Shown here: positions 29,960 to 38,874 of the stretch, piece after piece
Layout of the letters: each line of letters opens with the position of its first letter
Numbering within the stretch: position 1 is the stretch's first letter
Assembly: GCF_009601015.1 (NCBI RefSeq)
Contig: NZ_WITJ01000002.1
Coordinates: 124,001 to 188,000, forward strand
Direction: 5' to 3'
Origin: Lactococcus hircilactis
GTDB taxonomy: Bacteria; Bacillota; Bacilli; Lactobacillales; Streptococcaceae
DNA: 64,000 nt
The notes under the pieces: model-generated
The model's database searches: none
What the model saw: the letters and a program-made list of their open reading frames with translations, nothing else
Told to the model about the DNA's origin: nothing
Made by a program: the position numbers and the translations under genes

Positions 29960-31624
29960 TCATTTTACTGCATGAAGTTTCGTTAAAACTTTTGTGAAAC
30001 CTGCAGCAGTCATATTTGGATCCATATATTGATTTGATTCTGTTGGCCAACCTGTATAGTATTTGTCCGTATAATTGAACCAAAGTGGAACTTCAAGGAC
30101 AGGAATAACAGGAGTTTGTTCAACATAAACTTTTTGGATGGTTGCTAAATCTTTTGTCCGCTGTGCATCGGAAGTCGCACTTGCATAATCTTTAAGCGCA
30201 GCTGTTGCTTCAGGAGATTGGAAACGACCAAAGTTGTAGTTAGCAGATTGACCAAGAGGTTTGTAGAACGATTGGTCCATACTATCAAGATAGATATTAT
30301 ATGGTGTAAATCCTGAATCCGTCCAGTGAAGTGCTCCATCAAAATTACCTTTAGCAATTTGATCATTCCACGTATCATAAGACGGATTTTGTACAGTTAC
30401 TTTTGCTCCTAAAGATTGGAGTTCTGACCCAATCAATTGAAGTTCTGTATCATAATCAGACCACCCTGCTGGGTCAGTCAACATCACAGAAACTACTTTT
30501 CCTTTAGTATCTTTCAAACCATCTTTTGTTCCAACACCTGTATAACCTGCTTTCGTCAAGATTGATTTAGCATCTGAGAGACTTGTTTTGAATGTTTTTC
30601 CTTTATAATCATCTGCAATAAATGATTTTCCTGATTCAGGGAGCCCTGTCACTGAAGAAATAGGAGTTGAAGCACCAGCGGATCCTTGTTTTGCAAGTTG
30701 CTCACGATCAATCACAGTAGAAGCTGCTTGACGGAAGGCAAGGTCTGAGAAAGCTCCTTTTTCGTTATTGAGAAAGAGTGTTGTATTTCCTAAAGTGGAA
30801 GGATACCAAGCTTTATTGGCCTTATCTTTACCAAGCCAAGCTGTTTTATAATTTGCGATATAAACAAAACCATCATCTACTTTTCCTGAAGTCATCGCAT
30901 TTGTCAGAGCAGTATTGTCATTATATTCGATATAGCGAATCGTTGGTACCTTGACTTTTCCTCCCCAATAGTTTGGATTTGCTGTCAGTGTTACCCCTTG
31001 AGTGGACCATGATTTTAAAACATAAGGTCCTGTACCAACTGGATTTTGATTTGTAAATTTTGAAGGATTTTGTTTTTTCCAAATGTGTTCTGGAACAATA
31101 AATTGTTGATAAATTGCTTGTGTATGTACAAATTGGTTAGATGTAAAGTTAATCGTTACTACATTTCCAGATGTTGAAATATCTCCAAAAGGGATAGAAC
31201 CTGTATTTAAAGCGGCATTATCTTTGATGAGATTGAATGTATAAGCCACATCTTTTGCAGTGAGCTTCTGACCATCAGACCATTTTACTCCGTCGCGAAT
31301 TGTGAATTTCACTTGCGTATAATCAGTGTTCCATTCCCACTTTGTTGCAAGCCAACCTTCTGGTTTTTGTGTAGGAACCATGTCATTAACTTGAACCAAA
31401 GGTTCATAAATGGCAAAGCGATATCCTTGCACAGCTGCTGCAGAAGTCCCTAAAAATGGATTCGAGTTATTGGTCTGGGGACCATCTGGTTTACCAAACG
31501 TCAACACGTGTCCATTTGCAGCTGTACCAGATTTACTGCCACTAGCACCTGAACCACATGCAGCCAAGCTTGTGATTGCGAGAACAGTTGCACTTCCGAG
31601 TGCAATCTTTTTCCATAATTTCAT
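29960..31624 (-). CDS. SBP family 5 lipoprotein of the sugar/peptide importer
   Basis: Extracellular binding lipoprotein of 554 residues. The signal peptide MKLWKKIALGSATVLAITSL ends in the lipobox LAAC, then a Gly/Ser linker. The body has the family 5 signature (GVKWSDGQKLTAKDVAYTFN) and NPVGTGPYVL. It is clearly diverged from the two OppA proteins here. AGGAGG lies 8 nt upstream of the ATG. As first gene after the promoter it heads a long operon reaching to GH3 and GH1. Oligosaccharide specificity is inferred from context only. Confidence 0.88.
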   Translation of the reverse strand: MKLWKKIALGSATVLAITSLAACGSGASGSKSGTAANGHVLTFGKPDGPQTNNSNPFLGTSAAAVQGYRFAIYEPLVQVNDMVPTQKPEGWLATKWEWNTDYTQVKFTIRDGVKWSDGQKLTAKDVAYTFNLIKDNAALNTGSIPFGDISTSGNVVTINFTSNQFVHTQAIYQQFIVPEHIWKKQNPSKFTNQNPVGTGPYVLKSWSTQGVTLTANPNYWGGKVKVPTIRYIEYNDNTALTNAMTSGKVDDGFVYIANYKTAWLGKDKANKAWYPSTLGNTTLFLNNEKGAFSDLAFRQAASTVIDREQLAKQGSAGASTPISSVTGLPESGKSFIADDYKGKTFKTSLSDAKSILTKAGYTGVGTKDGLKDTKGKVVSVMLTDPAGWSDYDTELQLIGSELQSLGAKVTVQNPSYDTWNDQIAKGNFDGALHWTDSGFTPYNIYLDSMDQSFYKPLGQSANYNFGRFQSPEATAALKDYASATSDAQRTKDLATIQKVYVEQTPVIPVLEVPLWFNYTDKYYTGWPTESNQYMDPNMTAAGFTKVLTKLHAVK

Positions 31625-31663
31625 TTTTGCTTCCTCCTAATGAAAACAATAGATTTACTAATT

Positions 31664-31677
31664 TGTAACCGCTTTTA
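31664..31677 (-). promoter_or_regulatory. cre-like site in the 5' leader of the sugar operon
   Basis: TAAAAGCGGTTACA on the minus strand fits the lactococcal cre consensus TGWNANCGNTNWCA with one mismatch. It lies downstream of the predicted transcription start, a position where CcpA blocks elongation. Confidence 0.55.
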
Positions 31678-31695
31678 TCATTGTGAAAAAATATA

Positions 31696-31738
31696 AAGGA
31701 AGTTCTTGCTTTTATTGTGAAAGCAGGGTGTTCCTTTA
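31696..31738 (-). promoter_or_regulatory. Leader hairpin of the sugar operon
   Basis: AAAGGAA...TTCCTTT with an inner TGCTTT...AAAGCA forms an imperfect hairpin in the roughly 135-nt leader. It could be an RNA structure or, as DNA, an operator for the upstream RpiR-type regulator. Confidence 0.4.
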
Positions 31739-31765
31739 GTAACAGTCACGATGATTACAAAACTA

Positions 31766-31793
31766 ATTATATTCTTTTTTATTCAGGAGTCAA
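31766..31793 (-). promoter_or_regulatory. Promoter of the beta-glucoside operon
   Basis: Minus-strand TTGACT (31788-31793), 16 nt, TATAAT (31766-31771). It serves the binding-protein gene and those downstream. Confidence 0.7.
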
Positions 31794-31809
31794 TCCTTTT
31801 CTACGCTTT

Positions 31810-31823
31810 TGGTAACGTTTTCA
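31810..31823. promoter_or_regulatory. cre-like site upstream of the sugar-operon promoter
   Basis: TGGTAACGTTTTCA has one mismatch to TGWNANCGNTNWCA and is followed by CAA. It lies upstream of the -35, so its effect could be activation or repression by CcpA. Confidence 0.6.
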
Positions 31824-31878
31824 CAACTCTGGTACCATGTCAAAATCATTTGTCATTTTCAGGAGATTAAAAAATAAA

Positions 31879-31923
31879 AATCGATTTTGAAATCGCTTAA
31901 CAATCGCAATTTCAAAATCGATT
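31879..31923 (-). terminator. Terminator of the RpiR-family gene
   Basis: A perfect 15-bp stem (AATCGATTTTGAAAT and complement) with a 15-nt loop is followed by a T-rich stretch on the minus strand. It separates the regulator gene from the sugar operon. Confidence 0.8.
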
Positions 31924-31982
31924 CTCTCATTATTTTTTTAAATCTACAACATCTTGTTCCAATTTTTTATTTTTTGTTCCAT

Positions 31983-32717
31983 TTAAGGTGTCATCATTTT
32001 TTCATAGATCATTTCTGACAAGGTTTCTATGATAAAAAGAGATGGAATTTGACTTGTTAAATCGCCATGAAGATTTACCCTGCGCTCTTCTATCTCATAA
32101 TTGATAGAGATATGACTAATTTTACCAATATCACTGGTTTGGCTCGGAGTAATAGAAGCGATACAATCTTCAGCATTAGGTTTTAAGCGTTGGAGGATTT
32201 CAAAGATTTCGCTTGTCCCACCAGAAATCGATATGGCAATGATCAAATTTCTTTTGGTTTCTGATAATCTGGATTCTACTGGATAAGTTGGATCCGTAAT
32301 CGAGAGTGCATTTAATCCAAGTGTGGCAAACCGACGTGCTGCATAATCACAAATACTTCCGCTTGATCCTAGCCCTAAAAAGACAATAATTTTAGAGCGT
32401 AAGATTTCAAAAACTAAATCTTGACATTTTTCAACCAGTTCTTTCGGATAGCCTTTTGTGGATAAAAGATCAAAATAATCCATATTAAGAAAGGTTTCTC
32501 GTTGTTTTTCTTGGATAAATGCTTGAAAAACTGGATAGGAAGTATAGCCTAATTTTTTTATCAACCGCATCACACTAGAAGTTCCAGCGTGAGATTCCTG
32601 TGCGATATCTCGAATATGCAAAATCGGAATTTTTTCGTAATTATCAGATAAATATCTATAAATGACACGTTCGGTTTCTGAAAGTGTCATAAAATCAACT
32701 TTTCCTAAAAATGCCAT
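31983..32717 (-). CDS. RpiR/MurR-family transcriptional regulator
   Basis: The 244-residue protein has an N-terminal HTH (IRDIAQESHAGTSSVMRLIKKLGY, described in parts: helix-turn-helix at about residues 36-60) and a C-terminal SIS sugar-phosphate-binding domain (GLGSSGSICDYAARR, then ISISGGTSEI). Regulators of this family sense sugar phosphates. It stands directly upstream of the beta-glucoside operon and most likely controls it. AGGAG lies 5 nt before the ATG. It ends at its own terminator. Confidence 0.88.
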   Translation of the reverse strand: MAFLGKVDFMTLSETERVIYRYLSDNYEKIPILHIRDIAQESHAGTSSVMRLIKKLGYTSYPVFQAFIQEKQRETFLNMDYFDLLSTKGYPKELVEKCQDLVFEILRSKIIVFLGLGSSGSICDYAARRFATLGLNALSITDPTYPVESRLSETKRNLIIAISISGGTSEIFEILQRLKPNAEDCIASITPSQTSDIGKISHISINYEIEERRVNLHGDLTSQIPSLFIIETLSEMIYEKMMTP

Positions 32718-32861
32718 TTTTTCTCCTCATCAGACGTTAATAAAGCGGATGTATCATTCTTTATATTATCATATCGTCATTGAATTATCCAATAAAACAG
32801 CAAAAAGCAAAAATTCTTAACTTTTAAAACGGTAGCGAAATTTAGATATTTAGTCCAATGC

Positions 32862-34097
32862 TCATGATTCTCGGATTTGTCCATTGCCATAAATAATATA
32901 TTTTGTTGTTGTCAGTGCTGACAGCCCCATTGGGCCTCTAGCGTGGAGTTTTTGAGTACTGATGCCGATTTCTGCTCCAAAACCGAATTCAAAACCGTCA
33001 GTGAATCGTGTGGAAGCATTGACATAAACTGCAGCAGAATTGATGCGTTGTAGGAATTTTTGGCTGTTGTTATAATCCTTTGTGACAATCGTTTCAGAGT
33101 GTTTGGTACTGTGTTCATTGATGTGCGAAATGGCTTCATCCAAGCTATCAACAATTTTGATGGATAAAATCATGTCGTTATATTCAGTGTAAAAATCCTT
33201 TTCTGTGGCTGGCAAGCAGGAAATCAATTTTCGAGTCCGCTCATCTCCGCGAAGTTCGAGATGTCCGCTCTTTTTTTCAAGCATTGGTAAAAAATCGGCT
33301 GCGACTTTGGCATGTACAACAAGACTCTCACAAGCATTGCAAACAGATGGACGTTGCGTTTTCGCATTGAGCAAGATATTTAATCCCATCTCCAAATCGG
33401 CAAATTCGTCAATATACGTGTGGCAATTTCCTGATCCTGTTTCAATAACAGGAACGGTTGAATTTTCAACGACAGATTTAATTAATCCTGACCCTCCTCG
33501 TGGAATCAAAACATCCAAATATTGGTTGAGTTTCATCATTTTCATCGCACTTTCACGAGAAGGATCTGCAATGATTTCGACTGCTTGGTCAGGCAACCCC
33601 ACTTTTTGAAGGGCCAATTTCATTAATCGAACCAGTTCAAGATTTGAATGAAGTGCGTCTGAGCCGCCACGCAACAAACACGCATTCCCAGATTTGATGC
33701 AAAGCACTGCAGCATCAATTGTAACATTTGGACGTGCTTCATAAATGATTCCCACAAGTCCAAGTGGGACACGCTGTTGTCCAATTTTAAGTCCATTAGG
33801 ACGTTGCCACATCCGATCAACCGTACCAAGAATGTCGGGCAAGGTCGTGATTTTTCGCGCTGCATCTGCGATGGCTAAAATGCGCGCTTCATCAAGCATT
33901 AATCGATCTAACATCGGACTATTTTGAGCACGATCAAGATCTTTTTTGTTTTCTTCTAAAATAGAATCCATATTATTTTCAAGCATTTCTGCAATAGCAA
34001 AAAGTGCGCTGTTGCGCTGTTCGATACTTGAATTTGCAAGAATGTCACTTGCGGTTTTCGCATTTTTTGCTTGCTCAGCAATCGAAATAAGTTCCAA
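32862..34097 (-). CDS. proA: Glutamate-5-semialdehyde dehydrogenase ProA
   Basis: Reduces glutamyl-5-phosphate in proline synthesis. The 411-residue protein belongs to the aldehyde dehydrogenase superfamily, with the catalytic cysteine in RPSVCNACESLVVH and PRGGSGLI. The start codon is TTG (giving MELISIAEQ) with GAAGGAG 6 nt upstream; it overlaps the proB end by 23 bp, so the two are coupled. A palindrome variant at 32910-32924 encodes LSALT close to the C-terminus. Confidence 0.95.
   Translation of the reverse strand: MELISIAEQAKNAKTASDILANSSIEQRNSALFAIAEMLENNMDSILEENKKDLDRAQNSPMLDRLMLDEARILAIADAARKITTLPDILGTVDRMWQRPNGLKIGQQRVPLGLVGIIYEARPNVTIDAAVLCIKSGNACLLRGGSDALHSNLELVRLMKLALQKVGLPDQAVEIIADPSRESAMKMMKLNQYLDVLIPRGGSGLIKSVVENSTVPVIETGSGNCHTYIDEFADLEMGLNILLNAKTQRPSVCNACESLVVHAKVAADFLPMLEKKSGHLELRGDERTRKLISCLPATEKDFYTEYNDMILSIKIVDSLDEAISHINEHSTKHSETIVTKDYNNSQKFLQRINSAAVYVNASTRFTDGFEFGFGAEIGISTQKLHARGPMGLSALTTTKYIIYGNGQIRES
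32910..32924. repeat. Dispersed palindrome variant inside proA
   Basis: TGTCAGTGCTGACAG, one central change, read as LSALT. Confidence 0.8.
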
Positions 34098-34857
34098 TGT
34101 GTTCTCCTTCTAAAAGGCCATAAATTTTTGTTGGATCATCGCCACTCATGATGACCGTTTTTGTGTGTGATTTTTGGGCAATACAAGCAGCCTCTAATTT
34201 GGTTTGCATCCCACCTGTTCCACGATTAGATGAACTTCCTCCTGCCATCTTTTTAATGCTGTCAGTAATGACAGAAATTTCTGATAACAATTTTGCTTGC
34301 GGATTATCGTTGGGATTCTCCTCATAAAGTCCATCAATATCTGTCAGCATAATCAGCAAATCTGCATGAACCATATTTGCGATATGAGCGGATAGTGTGT
34401 CATTGTCCCCGAAAAGAATCTCATCTGTCACGACTGTATCATTCTCATTGACAATCGGAATCGCACCATACTCAAGTAACGTTTGAAACGTATTCACCGC
34501 ATTATTGTGCATTTTTCGATCCGTCAAAACCAAATGCGTCAGCAGAACTTGTCCAATCAAATGATTATATCGTCGAAAAAATTCATCATAAATCTCCATG
34601 AGTTGCGTTTGTCCAATCGCTGCCGCGGCTTGTTTTTCCATGACAGTTTTTGGACGATGGTTCAGTCCCAACTTTTGTGCGCCAACACCAATCGCACCAG
34701 AACTGACCAAAACAATCTGTTTTCCTGAATTTTTTAAATCAGAAATCACGCGCGTCAATGCTTCAATGCGTTTCAAATTTAAACTTCCATTTTCATAAGT
34801 TAATGTGCTAGTGCCGACTTTAATCACCAACCGATTAATTTTTTCTAAATTTCTCAT
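34075..34857 (-). CDS. proB: Glutamate 5-kinase ProB
   Basis: First enzyme of proline synthesis. The 260-residue protein is an amino-acid kinase (VIKVGTSTLT, SSGAIGVG, NENDTVVTDE, GGMQTKLEAA). It lacks the C-terminal PUA domain of the E. coli enzyme, a short form known in other bacteria. The ribosome site is weak (GAAAAG next to the ATG), and a TAGAAT lies 8 nt upstream of the start. A palindrome variant at 34259-34274 encodes SVITDS. Confidence 0.94.
   Translation of the reverse strand: MRNLEKINRLVIKVGTSTLTYENGSLNLKRIEALTRVISDLKNSGKQIVLVSSGAIGVGAQKLGLNHRPKTVMEKQAAAAIGQTQLMEIYDEFFRRYNHLIGQVLLTHLVLTDRKMHNNAVNTFQTLLEYGAIPIVNENDTVVTDEILFGDNDTLSAHIANMVHADLLIMLTDIDGLYEENPNDNPQAKLLSEISVITDSIKKMAGGSSSNRGTGGMQTKLEAACIAQKSHTKTVIMSGDDPTKIYGLLEGEHIGTYFDC
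34259..34274. repeat. Variant dispersed palindrome inside proB
   Basis: CTGTCAGTAATGACAG, same variant as in era, read as VITDS. Confidence 0.7.
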
Positions 34858-34932
34858 CTTTTCACATTCTACTTGTCAGTACTCACCACTTTTTACATGA
34901 TGGCTTTAGTTTAATCAATTATAACAAAAAAA

Positions 34933-34954
34933 GTTCTGTCAGTACTGACAGAAC
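34933..34954 (-). terminator. ddl terminator built on the dispersed palindrome
   Basis: GTTCTGTCAGT and its complement form an 11-bp stem (core 34936-34951), followed by eight T on the minus strand. Confidence 0.85.
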
Positions 34955-34962
34955 ATCTCTTT

Positions 34963-35910
34963 TTATAATTTTAAACTTAATTCAATGATTTTTTCGCACA
35001 ATGCCGTATAATTCATGCCAACAACTGCTGCTTCTTGGGGTAAAAGACTCGTTGGAGTCATCCCAGGAATTGAATTTGATTCAATGAACCAAATTTTTTC
35101 CTCTTGATCCACAATGAACTCCGCACGCGAATAAACCTCAAAACCGATTTGTTCATGACAATATTGCGCTGCCGCGCGTAATTTCAAATCTAACGCATTT
35201 GAAATATCAGAAGGGCAAATTTCTTGAACAAAACCCGTATTATATTTTGACTGATAGTCATAAAAACCTTTTGTCACAACAATTTCAATCGGTGGGAGCG
35301 CCACACCATCAATCACACCAACAGAAAATTCTCTCCCAAAAAGTTGTTGCTCAATCAAAGCATCTGTCAAATCCAACTGATTAAATTCGTCCATATTTTT
35401 TGGAAAATAAACCCCAATACTGGATCCTGACGCATTAGGCTTGACCACCAAAGGAAATGCAGCTTCTGAAACTTCTTGTGCGTGATATTCTTTTGCGAGT
35501 CCAACTTTATTCTCACGCATCAAACGTTTTGATAACGTTTTGTCCATCGCAACAGCAGTGCTCAAAAAACGATTCCCTGTAAATTTAATTTTATTTAATT
35601 CTAATAAAACTTGCAGCTGTCCATTCTCACCAATGCCACCATGCGTCGCCAAAAAGCAAATATCTGCCAATTTAGCAAGTTCAAGTGTTGCAGGAGTAAT
35701 TTCTACATTCTTGTCAGTACTGACAGCTTTTAAGTCTTCTTTCATCTCATATAACGTCTCAAAATCAGCCACCTGTTTATAATTTCCATTTAAATTTAAA
35801 GCGACCGTTTGATGACCCGCTGCTTCAAGATGTTCAGAAATTTGTTTTGCTGAAGAAGCTGAAACTTCAGCTTCTGGACTCAAACCACCAAATAATACAA
35901 TTATTTTCAT
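34963..35910 (-). CDS. ddl: D-alanine--D-alanine ligase
   Basis: ATP-grasp ligase that makes the D-Ala-D-Ala dipeptide used by MurF. The 315-residue protein has the N-terminal LFGGLSPEAEVS, the Gly loop NASGSSIGV and the C-terminal ESNSIPGMTPTSLLP. Length matches the short Ddl group; I recall the L. lactis enzyme as longer. TTGGAG lies 7 nt before the ATG. It lies between recR and proBA. An exact palindrome at 35712-35726 encodes AVSTDK. Confidence 0.93.
   Translation of the reverse strand: MKIIVLFGGLSPEAEVSASSAKQISEHLEAAGHQTVALNLNGNYKQVADFETLYEMKEDLKAVSTDKNVEITPATLELAKLADICFLATHGGIGENGQLQVLLELNKIKFTGNRFLSTAVAMDKTLSKRLMRENKVGLAKEYHAQEVSEAAFPLVVKPNASGSSIGVYFPKNMDEFNQLDLTDALIEQQLFGREFSVGVIDGVALPPIEIVVTKGFYDYQSKYNTGFVQEICPSDISNALDLKLRAAAQYCHEQIGFEVYSRAEFIVDQEEKIWFIESNSIPGMTPTSLLPQEAAVVGMNYTALCEKIIELSLKL
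35712..35726. repeat. Dispersed palindrome inside ddl
   Basis: Exact TGTCAGTACTGACAG read as VSTD in a variable N-terminal region of Ddl. Confidence 0.9.
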
Positions 35911-36040
35911 TTATTTCTCCAATTTAAAACTGTCAGTCCCAACGTTTAAAAAACAAAACACAGGATCAAGCAAAAAATTTAATCGCACTGACAAAAATAC
36001 ACTTTTATTTTAACATTTTTCATTCATTTTATCAGCTTTT

Positions 36041-36637
36041 TTATAATTCCAATCGATTTTCAACCGCTTTTGACAATGTCACCTCATCAGCATATTCAAT
36101 ATCAGATCCGACAGCAAGTCCACGTGCTAATCGCGTGACCTTAATTCCTGCAGGTTTTATCATCCGTGCAAGATACATCGCCGTAGCCTCACCATCTGAT
36201 GTCGCATTTGTCGCAATAATGATCTCCTCAACCGAACTATCCATCAGTCTTGTAATCAATGACTTCACATTGATTTCATCAGGAGAAATCCCATTCATTG
36301 GACTAATGGTCCCATGTAACACATGATAAAGCCCGCGATACTCCCGAATTTTTTCCATTGCAAGCACATCTTTAGGCTCTTCAACTACCAAAATAATGGA
36401 CTGATCGCGCGTTTGATCAGAGCAAATTTCACAAGGATCTGTCTGCGTCAAATTGCCACAAATCGAACAAAAGTGCAAATCCCGTTTAGCAGAAAGCAGA
36501 TTTTTAGCAAACTCATTGACATCTTGATCTTCCATTCCAATGGTATAAAAAGCCAAGCGTGTCGCCGTTTTTTGCCCAATTCCCGGCAATTTTGAAAACG
36601 ACTCAATCAACTTCGCGATCGGTTCTGGATAATACAC
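36041..36637 (-). CDS. recR: Recombination mediator RecR
   Basis: Works with RecF and RecO to load RecA at gaps. The protein has the helix-hairpin-helix [16 protein letters not shown], the zinc finger CSICGN...CEIC and a Toprim domain ([13 protein letters not shown]). I place the start at GTG 36637 ([10 protein letters not shown], 198 residues, the family length), with GAGG 8 nt upstream. An in-frame ATG seven codons earlier (36658) lacks a ribosome site. Confidence 0.95.
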   Translation of the reverse strand: MYYPEPIAKLIESFSKLPGIGQKTATRLAFYTIGMEDQDVNEFAKNLLSAKRDLHFCSICGNLTQTDPCEICSDQTRDQSIILVVEEPKDVLAMEKIREYRGLYHVLHGTISPMNGISPDEINVKSLITRLMDSSVEEIIIATNATSDGEATAMYLARMIKPAGIKVTRLARGLAVGSDIEYADEVTLSKAVENRLEL

Positions 36638-36857
36638 AATACATTCCTCACTCTTCATTTTTTCTTTTTGACGAACAAAAGAAAACTTATACTAAATTAT
36701 AGCATAACTCGAAAACTCTGACCTCGTTTTTTAACGCATTTTCTCCTCATCCAAAGGATTGTGCTTTAAAATACTTCAGTTTCTTTCTTTTTGTCATAAA
36801 AGACTTTAATTTACAACTTTTGTAAAATTAATTTATTATTTTAATAATTTCTGACTA

Positions 36858-36886
36858 TTGCTAAAATAAGAGCTTTATGGTTTAAT
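36858..36886 (+). promoter_or_regulatory. Promoter of the iron-siderophore operon
   Basis: TTGCTA (36858-36863), 17 nt, TTTAAT (36881-36886) preceded by TGG (extended -10). Transcription would start near 36893. Confidence 0.55.
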
Positions 36887-36932
36887 ATAAATGTCAAAAG
36901 TTTTTTACATTTATATCAAGAATATCATTCTT
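36885..36932. promoter_or_regulatory. Candidate metal-responsive operators at the iron operon
   Basis: Two inverted repeats lie at the predicted start site: ATATAAATGT/ACATTTATAT (36885-36894 and 36907-36916, 12-nt spacer) and AAGAATATCATTCTT (36918-36932). The second has the 7-1-7 layout of Fur/PerR-type boxes with one mismatch. The actual regulator is not known from sequence. Confidence 0.5.
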
Positions 36933-36961
36933 AAATCTTCTGACATTGAAAGGAGGGATTT

Positions 36962-37921
36962 TTGACTAAAAAAATAGGATGCGTCATTTTCTTTTTTATC
37001 CTCATCATCTCCTCAATTTTCATTGGCATCGCCCATCTCCCGCTTTTTGATTTAGAAACGTGGACACATCAAGATCACCTCATTTTTCTTGCCTCACGTC
37101 TCCCAAGAACTTTAAGCTTAATTATTGCAGGTGCAAGTATTAGTATCGCAGGATTGACCATCCAAAATCTCATGCAAAACAAATTTGTCTCACCAAATAC
37201 GACAGGTACCATTGACAGTGCGAAGTTAGGCATTGTTTTTGTGATGATTTTTCTTCCAAATGCCTCGCTTTTCACTCGGACAGCTGTTGCTTTTGCCTTT
37301 GCTTTCATTGGCACAGGATTATTTTTACTTTTATCGCGCTATTTGCCACAAAAAAACATCATTTTAATTCCATTAGTTGGAATCATGTTTGGAAATATCA
37401 TTGGAAGTGTGGCCACTTTTTTTGCCTATCGCTATCAATTATTACAAAACATGGGATCGTGGCTCCAAGGAAATTTTTCTACGGTCACACGAGGATCTTA
37501 CGAGTTACTCTACTTGTCTATTCCGTTATTTTTCATCATTTACACCTTTGCCCATCACTTTACCATCATGGGAGCAGGTCAAGATATGGCATTAGGATTA
37601 GGAATTCCCTATCAAAGAATGTTGATTTTAGGCATTGGAATCCTCTCGCTTTCCTCTAGTATTGTCCTTGTAAGCGTAGGAAATATTCCGTTTTTAGGCA
37701 TCATCATCCCTAATCTTGTGAGCTTAAAATTTGGAGATCAAATGAAAAAAAATCTTCCTCTGACGGCATATTTTGGGGCTTGTTTTCTCTTAACTTGCGA
37801 CATGATTGGACGGGTTATTATCGCACCTTATGAAATTTCAGCAAGTTTGATTGCAGGAATTTTGGGAAGTATTTGCTTTATTGGCATGCTCATCAAAGAA
37901 AATCGGAGGTATGCTTCATGA
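36962..37921 (+). CDS. Iron-siderophore ABC transporter permease 1 (FecCD family)
   Basis: The 319-residue membrane protein has about nine hydrophobic segments, the FecCD motifs LPRTLSLIIAGASISIAGL and NPFLG-like GNIPFLGIIIPNLV. The start codon is TTG behind AAAGGAGGG. It is the first gene of a four-gene plus-strand operon ordered permease, permease, ATPase, binding protein, the same order as yclNOPQ/fatDCEB systems. It interrupts the recR-pbp2B neighbourhood on the opposite strand. Confidence 0.88.
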   Translation: MTKKIGCVIFFFILIISSIFIGIAHLPLFDLETWTHQDHLIFLASRLPRTLSLIIAGASISIAGLTIQNLMQNKFVSPNTTGTIDSAKLGIVFVMIFLPNASLFTRTAVAFAFAFIGTGLFLLLSRYLPQKNIILIPLVGIMFGNIIGSVATFFAYRYQLLQNMGSWLQGNFSTVTRGSYELLYLSIPLFFIIYTFAHHFTIMGAGQDMALGLGIPYQRMLILGIGILSLSSSIVLVSVGNIPFLGIIIPNLVSLKFGDQMKKNLPLTAYFGACFLLTCDMIGRVIIAPYEISASLIAGILGSICFIGMLIKENRRYAS

Positions 37922-38874
37922 GACAAAAAATAATCCTCTTCTTTTTATCCTTGCTCTTGATTTCATCTTGTTTATTTTTTTTAACCTATCAAACCTATGG
38001 TAATCTTGATTTTGCACTGATTTTACGAGGAAAAAAAATACTTGCTTTTATATTAGTAGGAATCGCCTGCGGTTTTTCAACCATCAGCTTTCAAACATTA
38101 ACGCAAAATAAATTACTTACCCCAAGTATTCTTGGCATTGATGCACTTTACGTATTCATTCAAACCAGCACACTTTTTTTATTCGCAAGTCAGCAACTCA
38201 CCCAAACCAACAGTCTTTTAAGCTTTTTTCTCAGCATGATTTCAATGGTTTTCCTCAGCACAAGTCTTGCCTTTCTTTTAATCAAAAAATTTAATCAAAA
38301 TCTCTTTTTGTTTCTCATGATTGGAATGATTTTAGGTACATTTTTCAATAATACCAGCAGTTTTATGCAAGTCCTTCTTGACCCCAATGAATACGATCAC
38401 TTGCAAAATAAACTTTTTGCAAATTTTAGCAATGTCAAAGCAGACCATCTACTCGTAGCATCCATTCTCATTTTAATTTTTTGCCTCCTCCTCTTTATTA
38501 TAGCGCCAAAATTGGATGTCCTAAACTTAGGCAATGATAGAGCCGTGAATCTCGGAATAAAATTACGCTCCCTTCAGCTCCTCACATTATTTGCCATCAG
38601 TAGTTTAGTAGGACTATCGACTGCGCTTGTCGGCCCCACAAGTTTTTTAGGTTTTATCAGCGTAAACATTACCTATCAAATGATGAAAACCCACCGGCAT
38701 CGGCTATTATTTCTTTGTGCCAGTCTCGTTTCAACGCTACTTTTGATTTTTGGCGAATTTCTAGTAGAACATCTTTTTAGTTTTAATGCCACACTCAACG
38801 TCATCATCGAATTTACTGGCGGCTGTTATTTTATTGGTCAAATTCTCTACGAAAGAAGGAACAACACCATTTGA
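37918..38874 (+). CDS. Iron-siderophore ABC transporter permease 2 (FecCD family)
   Basis: Second membrane subunit, 318 residues from MRQKIILFF. Its ATG overlaps the previous stop (ATGA) with GGAGG 8 nt upstream, so I prefer it over an earlier in-frame start. It has the coupling-helix region GIKLRSLQLLTLFA and GPTSFLGFISVNI. Confidence 0.88.
   Translation: MRQKIILFFLSLLLISSCLFFLTYQTYGNLDFALILRGKKILAFILVGIACGFSTISFQTLTQNKLLTPSILGIDALYVFIQTSTLFLFASQQLTQTNSLLSFFLSMISMVFLSTSLAFLLIKKFNQNLFLFLMIGMILGTFFNNTSSFMQVLLDPNEYDHLQNKLFANFSNVKADHLLVASILILIFCLLLFIIAPKLDVLNLGNDRAVNLGIKLRSLQLLTLFAISSLVGLSTALVGPTSFLGFISVNITYQMMKTHRHRLLFLCASLVSTLLLIFGEFLVEHLFSFNATLNVIIEFTGGCYFIGQILYERRNNTI

Noticed and set aside
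34861-34890. Half palindrome TTGTCAGTACTCACCAC upstream of proB
   Set aside because: Only one arm matches; could be decay or chance and was not counted.
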